64,000 nt of DNA from Polytrichum commune (Eukaryota; Streptophyta; Polytrichopsida; Polytrichales; Polytrichaceae), in assembly GCA_950295325.1 (NCBI GenBank), contig OX485806.1:310001-374000 (forward strand), written 5' to 3'. The translations under genes and the position numbers were made by a program. Below are positions 50,230 to 64,000 of this stretch, in pieces; positions within the stretch are counted from its first letter, which is position 1, and every line of letters starts with the position of its first letter. Below the pieces are notes generated by a model that did no database searches, was not told where the DNA came from, and saw only the letters and a list, made by a program, of their open reading frames with translations.

Positions 50230-51570
50230 GGAGGACGTTGAACTCCCCCCACGAACTTTTCGGGCAGGGGCAGCCGTCCGTCCAGAAAATCCAGAATTTT
50301 TGGACCCGACTAAAAACTGTTGCCCGCCTGCCCGATTTCGAAAAAACCATTGCCCTTGCATTCTTGAAGGCCACTTATCCACAAATCCCATATTGAGTGC
50401 ACTTCACGTTCAAGGTACAAAATCCAATATATATCTTCACTTCCATTGAGTAAATAAGCAATTGGTTGGGATTTCATTTTCAAAGTGAAACCACAAATAA
50501 AGCATGTAATTACCTTGGAAGTCGAAAATATTACAAAACCCTCATTAGCACTGAGGTTATAATTTTTGTGACTTACCATTGAAAGGGTCTTTGTCATTCT
50601 AAAATGGAATCAAAATTAGTGATATTATTTTAATATGTTAAATAATATAATATAATTTTAGTTAATACCTTCTATTTCCACAAAGTTTTCATACGCATTT
50701 AAACTAATTAAGTGTGACTGAATGTAATTAAGTCTAATTAATTTTGATTAATTCTAATTAAGCCCAATCAAATCAAAAAGCATGCTTACCAAATTGATTA
50801 AGCCTAATACATTGTAAAATGTACTTCGGGTAACCATGCTTTTTGCTTTGCATAACACTATTCAGATCCATAACAGTGTTATGTGGGGTTGATAATATTC
50901 CAGGGAATATTCCCTGTGTTTTTCACATGAATTTCACACATGAATTTTAAAAATGCAAAGAATATTCCTAAGACTCCTGTCAGTTCCGCAGAACACTGTT
51001 ATCATTCTGAATAATGTTTAATGATTGGGCTTAATCATAATTAATCAGGATTAAATAGACATAATTACATCCAATCACACTCAATTAGTTTAAATGCTTA
51101 TGAAAACTTTAGGAAAGTAGAAGGTATTAACTAAAATTATATTATATTATTTAACATATTAAAATGATATCACTAATTCCATTTTAGAATGACAAAGACC
51201 CTTTCAATGGTAAGTCACAAAAATTATAACCTCAGTGCTAATGAGGGTTTTGTAATATTTTTGACTTCCAAGGTAATTACATGCTTTATTTGCGGTCTCA
51301 CTTTGAAAACAAAATCCCAACCAATTGCTTATTTACTCAATGGAAGTGAAGATATATATTGGATTTTGGACCTTGAAGGCGAAGTGCACTCAATATGGGA
51401 TTTGTGGATAAATGGCCTTCAAGAATGCAAGGGCAATGGTTTTTTCAAAGTCAGGCGGGCGGGCAGCAGTTTTTGGTCGGGTTCAGAAAATCTGGACGGG
51501 CGGCTGCCCCTGCCCGAAGCTACCTCCCCCGAAAAGTTCGTGGGGGGGGGGGGGGAGTTTAATGTCCTCC
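50230..51570. mobile_element. Long-inverted-repeat element (MULE-like or foldback)
   Basis: Two inverted arms of roughly 540 bp, about 50230-50770 and 51025-51570, are separated by about 250 bp. Outer ends read GGAGGACGTTGAACTCCCC and the inverse of GGAGGACATTAAACTCCCC. The flanks GTTTGAAGT (50221-50229) and GTTGGAAGC (51571-51579) agree at 7 of 9 positions, a candidate 9-bp target duplication. The same open frame occurs in both arms (95 codons on - from 50597, and the first part of a 180-codon frame on + from 51189), but the arms differ mostly at amino-acid-changing sites. Long arms and a 9-bp duplication favour a Mutator-like element. Confidence 0.7.
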
Positions 51571-52225
51571 GTTGGAAGCAGACAAAAAGCAACTCTCCAA
51601 TTCATGAGGAAACATTTTCAAACTGTTGTGGACTGATTGTGCATATTTGGTATCTTGATTGTTTTGGAAACACAATTGTAGAACAGGAGCAAGTAAATAC
51701 CCGCAATGTCTACAATACAGTATTATTGTAGCTGACAAGAAGATAGAAAATTACAGATGTGTCCAAATTTTTTTTGAGGTGTTGGTTAGATTATAAGAGT
51801 CGAAGTTTACAACATAATCCACTTGGGATTGATCACCTGTTGAACCCAACATTGTAGGAAAAGTATTGAACACTTAAACTGTACATGTGATCGTACGTCA
51901 AGGTAGTAACTTATGTAGAGTTTGAGTGGAGTTTGAGTCTTAAGGGGCAAACTTTCAGCCCTAAATTCATTTGAGTCCCAGTTGCATGGGTTTTAACCGT
52001 CTTGTGCCTCATGTTCTTTTGAAGTAGTATCTGCAGGCAACATGGAACATAAATGAGAATTATGGTGCAAAAACAGTCGCAAACTATGTCAATCAAACCA
52101 TGCAAATTGTTGACAGTTGAAACTGATGCATTTTCTGTGGCAAAGAACAGTGCCACAGGACAACAGTAAAGAGCTACCGGACAAACACAGTGGACTGTAA
52201 GCATTGGTGTAGGAGTTGCAAACTC
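51571..52225. other. 3' flank of the chromatin remodeler gene
   Basis: No independent gene is recognised. The part next to 52226 is expected to hold the 3' UTR of the - strand remodeler gene; no canonical polyadenylation site can be assigned. Confidence 0.4.
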
Positions 52226-60751
<8,526 letters not shown>

Positions 60752-61130
60752 GCCCTCACAAACCTTCAACTCAATTGCTCCTCCCAAACTGTCGTCTTCA
60801 CCCTTGACTTACCAGAATCTAAAGTTATTTCTTTCGTGCACAATTCTAAGCGAGTGAGCTGAAGGTGCGATGATGTCGGCGGGTTTTGTTTCATGTTTCT
60901 CGTCGTCAATTGGGGAGCCTGCATTTGTAGGTGAAGTGTTGAGATTCAACTTGTTGGTGAAGCTTGGTGTGGGTGTGTGTGTGTTGGAAGAAGTGTTGGG
61001 GGGCTTCGCTTGCAAGCTTTGGGTACTTTCTTCTCTCTTCTTCCTTTCTTTCCTTCCTTCCTCATTTTCTCATGTGAACAATTTAAGAAATGGGTTTAGG
61101 GGCATTTTGTTGGTATATACACAATAATAT
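60752..61130 (-). promoter_or_regulatory. Probable 5' leader and promoter of the remodeler gene
   Basis: The - strand upstream of the start codon is open for 68 codons in one frame (60809-61015, no ATG start) and contains a good GTAAGT donor at 60811-60806. The only nearby acceptor would leave a 24-nt intron, which is too short. The leader therefore probably reads through, or is spliced from further upstream to an unseen site. A TTCC/TTTC-rich tract lies near 61.03-61.07 kb. Confidence 0.3.
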
Positions 61131-61135
61131 GTTGT

Positions 61136-61500
61136 GTGGGCCGCAATCATTCTCTAGAACCTACATTAATTCACATAGTGAGCATTGATGTGGGCCACGT
61201 TTCGATTTCAATTAGGTGCACCAAAATCTACAGTTTGAAATTAGTGTGGGTCACATTAATTGTTTGTCAGGAACTCGACGTGGGTGATTTTGTGTTATTT
61301 TGCGTTCTTTTTGTCCTTGAACTAAAGATGATGTGAGGTGTTGGTCAGAAGTCTCCTGGAGGTGTATGGGGAAGACCAGGGTTCTTAGACCCTCATTTTT
61401 TGTACCCTAACTAGACAATTAGAGTGGCCCACATCGATTATTTCCACATTGATTTTATCATCCAATGCATTAATAGCACAATTTGGAGTTGACATATAAT
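61136..61500 (-). repeat. Diverged inverted relative of the 29.57-29.90 kb repeat
   Basis: AGTGTGGGTCACATTAATTG, a TTTTGTGTTATTTT-type block, CAGAAGTCT and GGGGAAGACC with a following GACCC phrase occur here in the reverse order and strand of 29570-29900. It is part of the GTGTGGG repeat family. No gene. Confidence 0.5.
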
Positions 61501-64000
61501 GTGTGGGGAAATGTAAATTTGTTTGGTGAAAAACTGCTAGTTGGTGGCATGTATCATTCAAAAAGAATATTTGATTGTAAACTTCAATACTTTCAATAAC
61601 CAAATTTTCATATTGAGTTCTTCCTTGCATTTGAAAAAATGACATTGTCGAAACTTGTTACTATAAGGCATAAACATATTAGACAAAAGAAATTCTTTCA
61701 TTCATAATTTAGATAAAATTGTCTCCTTCGTTGTAATGGAGAATGTCATCTTGACTAGGTACTTCAAAAACATGTTCAAACAATACACATGTATATGGTC
61801 ACTCTTCCTTATTAAGATTAAAATTAAGATTCCAAACTTGGAATTAGTAAGAAATATTGAAATTTAGACTTACTTCATTGAAAGGAGCTAAAAAAATAAA
61901 CATTTATGATCATTGGTTGAGATTAGGAGATGAATTAGTAAAGAGGCAATAGACATGTGAAGGAGAGGGAGTGGTTTCTTGGATTTGGTTATGGACAGAT
62001 GTGTCCTTTGTGGCCGAATCTCCCTGCCTCCTCTTCCCTTTATATTAGTGAAGGCCATAGTCAAAAAAAATAGTTAGGAGGATTCATAGAGACAATGTGT
62101 AAGCTTGAATACGCTCTTGAGAAGATAGTGGCTATTAACTGATGTGATTTTGACCAAAGGCCATACTCTAATTAAGATCTTTGAGTGACAAGCCTTTGTT
62201 GTTGGTGAGGTTGTTTTTTTGTTATTTATAGTTGATTGTGTCAAGTTCGTTGTTTCATTATGTGTATGCATGACTAATGGTAACTATTGGGAAAGGAGTG
62301 GATCGATTGAGTGGCAATTTTAATTACTATCAACCGAGTGTATTCCAAGGTGTGAAGCCTTGGTATCAAGTGAGATTAATTTATAATTGAGGATTGTAAG
62401 TGGCAAGTGTTTTAGTTAACTATGTGGCCACTTGTTGGTCTCTTGAGAGTGGAGTGGTTACTTTACAATGCGAGTTTGAGCAATGCAATAGCCAAAAGTG
62501 AATTGTGAGTGAGAAGCCTCGGTTGAATGATGGGGAGTTTCAAGAGCATAACAATGCATGACAAATTGTCTTGTAAGAATTGTGAGTTTCTTATGACAGA
62601 TTGTCTCGTGAAGGACCTATATGTATGCACTCATGGGTGAGAGTGGCTAAATATTTTCGAGTTGAATTGACCAATTCAATAGTCTAAAGGGAACAAGTGT
62701 AAATCCATGTGTTACGTATTAGTGTCATCGGAGGAGAGATCACCGCCTTGAATGTAGGTATTATGCCATATTTGATTAATGACATTGTCATAAGTGTGAA
62801 CACAAAGATAAATTTGTTAAGACCATTGGCGAGGGTGTGAAGCTATTTGTGTAGACATTGAATGGTTATCCATGAGAATATATATATATACATTCACACA
62901 CGTATATACATACACGCTAAAGTCTTATAATAGAATAAAATATATTGGTTTTAAATATTATGCATTTCATGCCACTAGTAGAATGCATAGACAAGTGAAA
63001 GTTAACAAGTTAAAAAAACCTGAAGTGTTTTTGATGGGTAAAATGTTTCAACTAGAAAGAGTAGTGGGATTTGCAGGCATTGGCACTCACGCTTTGCCCT
63101 AGCACATTGAATCCCACAACTTCCTCCACGTGAAGAAGTTTTACATGCATAAAGCACTTTAAAGTGCATATGGGCGTTTCTCTTCCACTTGATGTGTTGG
63201 TACTAGTATATTAAATGTAGTGTCATGCACTAGTCCTTGTAGTGTATATTCTACGTAAGAACCCCACAATATTTATCAATAAATACAAGAGCATCTAGAC
63301 AAGTGCATTTCCCTCTACACCCAACTTATAATGAATTGTACCCCCCCCCCCTAGTGGTAAAAAAACCATATGGCATTGCTACATGATTATGGTGGATTAG
63401 AAAATGACATTGCATTTTGTGATTTACACTTGGTCTAATTTTGAAATTTGATGACATTTGGAGTTGCCCTTACAAACAATAGAACCAATGCTATAGACAA
63501 CTCATGTAACAATATTGTCATCCCCGAGCCTGGGGGTTATCAACATACCATTAGACTCTATCTCTAATGCAATCTTCATTATCTATTTGTTATATGGCAA
63601 TTCCGTTCCTTCCCCGATGCCATCAACCCCAATTGAATTCATACAATCCTCTCAGTTTAACAACTATTGGAACAATTTAATGACATCACAACTTTGGATG
63701 ACCCCGTTAGAGAAACCACAGTTGCCAATGATGCAGGCACACTTATGTTTGCAATGCGTTTACTGGAGGAATGTCAATTATTCAACAATCCACATGGAGC
63801 ATCCACTAGCAAAAGCTCAACATTCATAGATAACAAGGATCTGTTTTTTTCTTCTCTTGAGAATTTGATATATTATAAGTATGTAATGAATTTTATGGAA
63901 CATCGAGCCCATACATAAATTTACAAATATTGCTTACAAATAGTGAATGCCTATTTTTTGCAAGGTTTTCTTTTCTTGTATACATATGGTATGATATAAC
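61501..64000. other. AT-rich intergenic DNA, no gene recognised
   Basis: No family was recognised. A frame of 83 codons at 63667-63918 (non-ATG start) has a balanced, acidic composition and could be a gene fragment, but no homologous motif, splice site or context supports it. A poly-C tract lies near 63.34 kb. Confidence 0.4.

Noticed and set aside
50310-50597. 95-codon frame and its 180-codon counterpart on the + strand (51189-51731) as genes
   Set aside because: They lie in the inverted arms of one element, differ mainly by amino-acid-changing substitutions, and run into the poly-G tract.
60784-60811. 24-nt GTAAGT...ACAG intron upstream of the remodeler start codon
   Set aside because: Far below the minimum size for plant splicing; the family N-terminus is adequately explained by the ATG at 60751.
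63667-63918. 83-codon frame near the right edge
   Set aside because: Composition looks protein-like, but there is no ATG start, motif or splice context; too weak to call a gene.

Overview
This window is nuclear DNA of a land plant. Three intron-rich genes encode typical plant protein families, and the rest is AT-rich intergenic DNA full of small inverted-repeat elements, microsatellites and old duplications. The species cannot be fixed from the window. Low gene density and abundant degenerate repeats point to a fairly large genome.

Layout. 1-13.9 kb: no recognisable gene; microsatellites, several ACCGGTT-type repeat copies, a small element with poly-G terminal repeats and an 8-bp target duplication, and a fragment resembling 5S rRNA. 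13.9-17.0 kb: a CDC50/LEM3 (ALIS) gene on the + strand, the partner subunit of P4-ATPase lipid flippases, with a GC-richer leader region. 17-20.6 kb: repeats. 20.7-25.1 kb: a membrane-anchored UDP-glucuronate decarboxylase (UXS, UDP-xylose synthase) on the - strand in seven coding exons. Its first coding intron is a clear U12-type AT-AC intron containing a roughly 260-bp tandem array. 25.1-27.7 kb: probable UXS leader and promoter with tandem and inverted repeats. 27.8-41.1 kb: an old, diverged direct duplication with a unit of about 6.6 kb and no convincing gene. 41.1-52.2 kb: repeats, a complete hAT element with a truncated transposase, and a 1.34-kb element with very long inverted arms. 52.2-60.75 kb: a SWI/SNF2 ATPase with a C-terminal macro domain (plant ALC1/CHD1L-like, CHR10 type) on the - strand, which I could reconstruct in 17 coding exons including an 8-nt microexon. 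61-64 kb: repeats and AT-rich DNA.

The three genes are independent transcription units: membrane lipid asymmetry, nucleotide-sugar synthesis in the Golgi, and chromatin remodelling. The most notable observations are the 8-nt microexon that completes the Walker A region of the remodeler, and the AT-AC intron of UXS with its internal array carrying degenerate copies of the exon-intron boundary. Exon coordinates were derived by hand from reading frame, splice signals and knowledge of the protein families; no alignment or transcript data were available.
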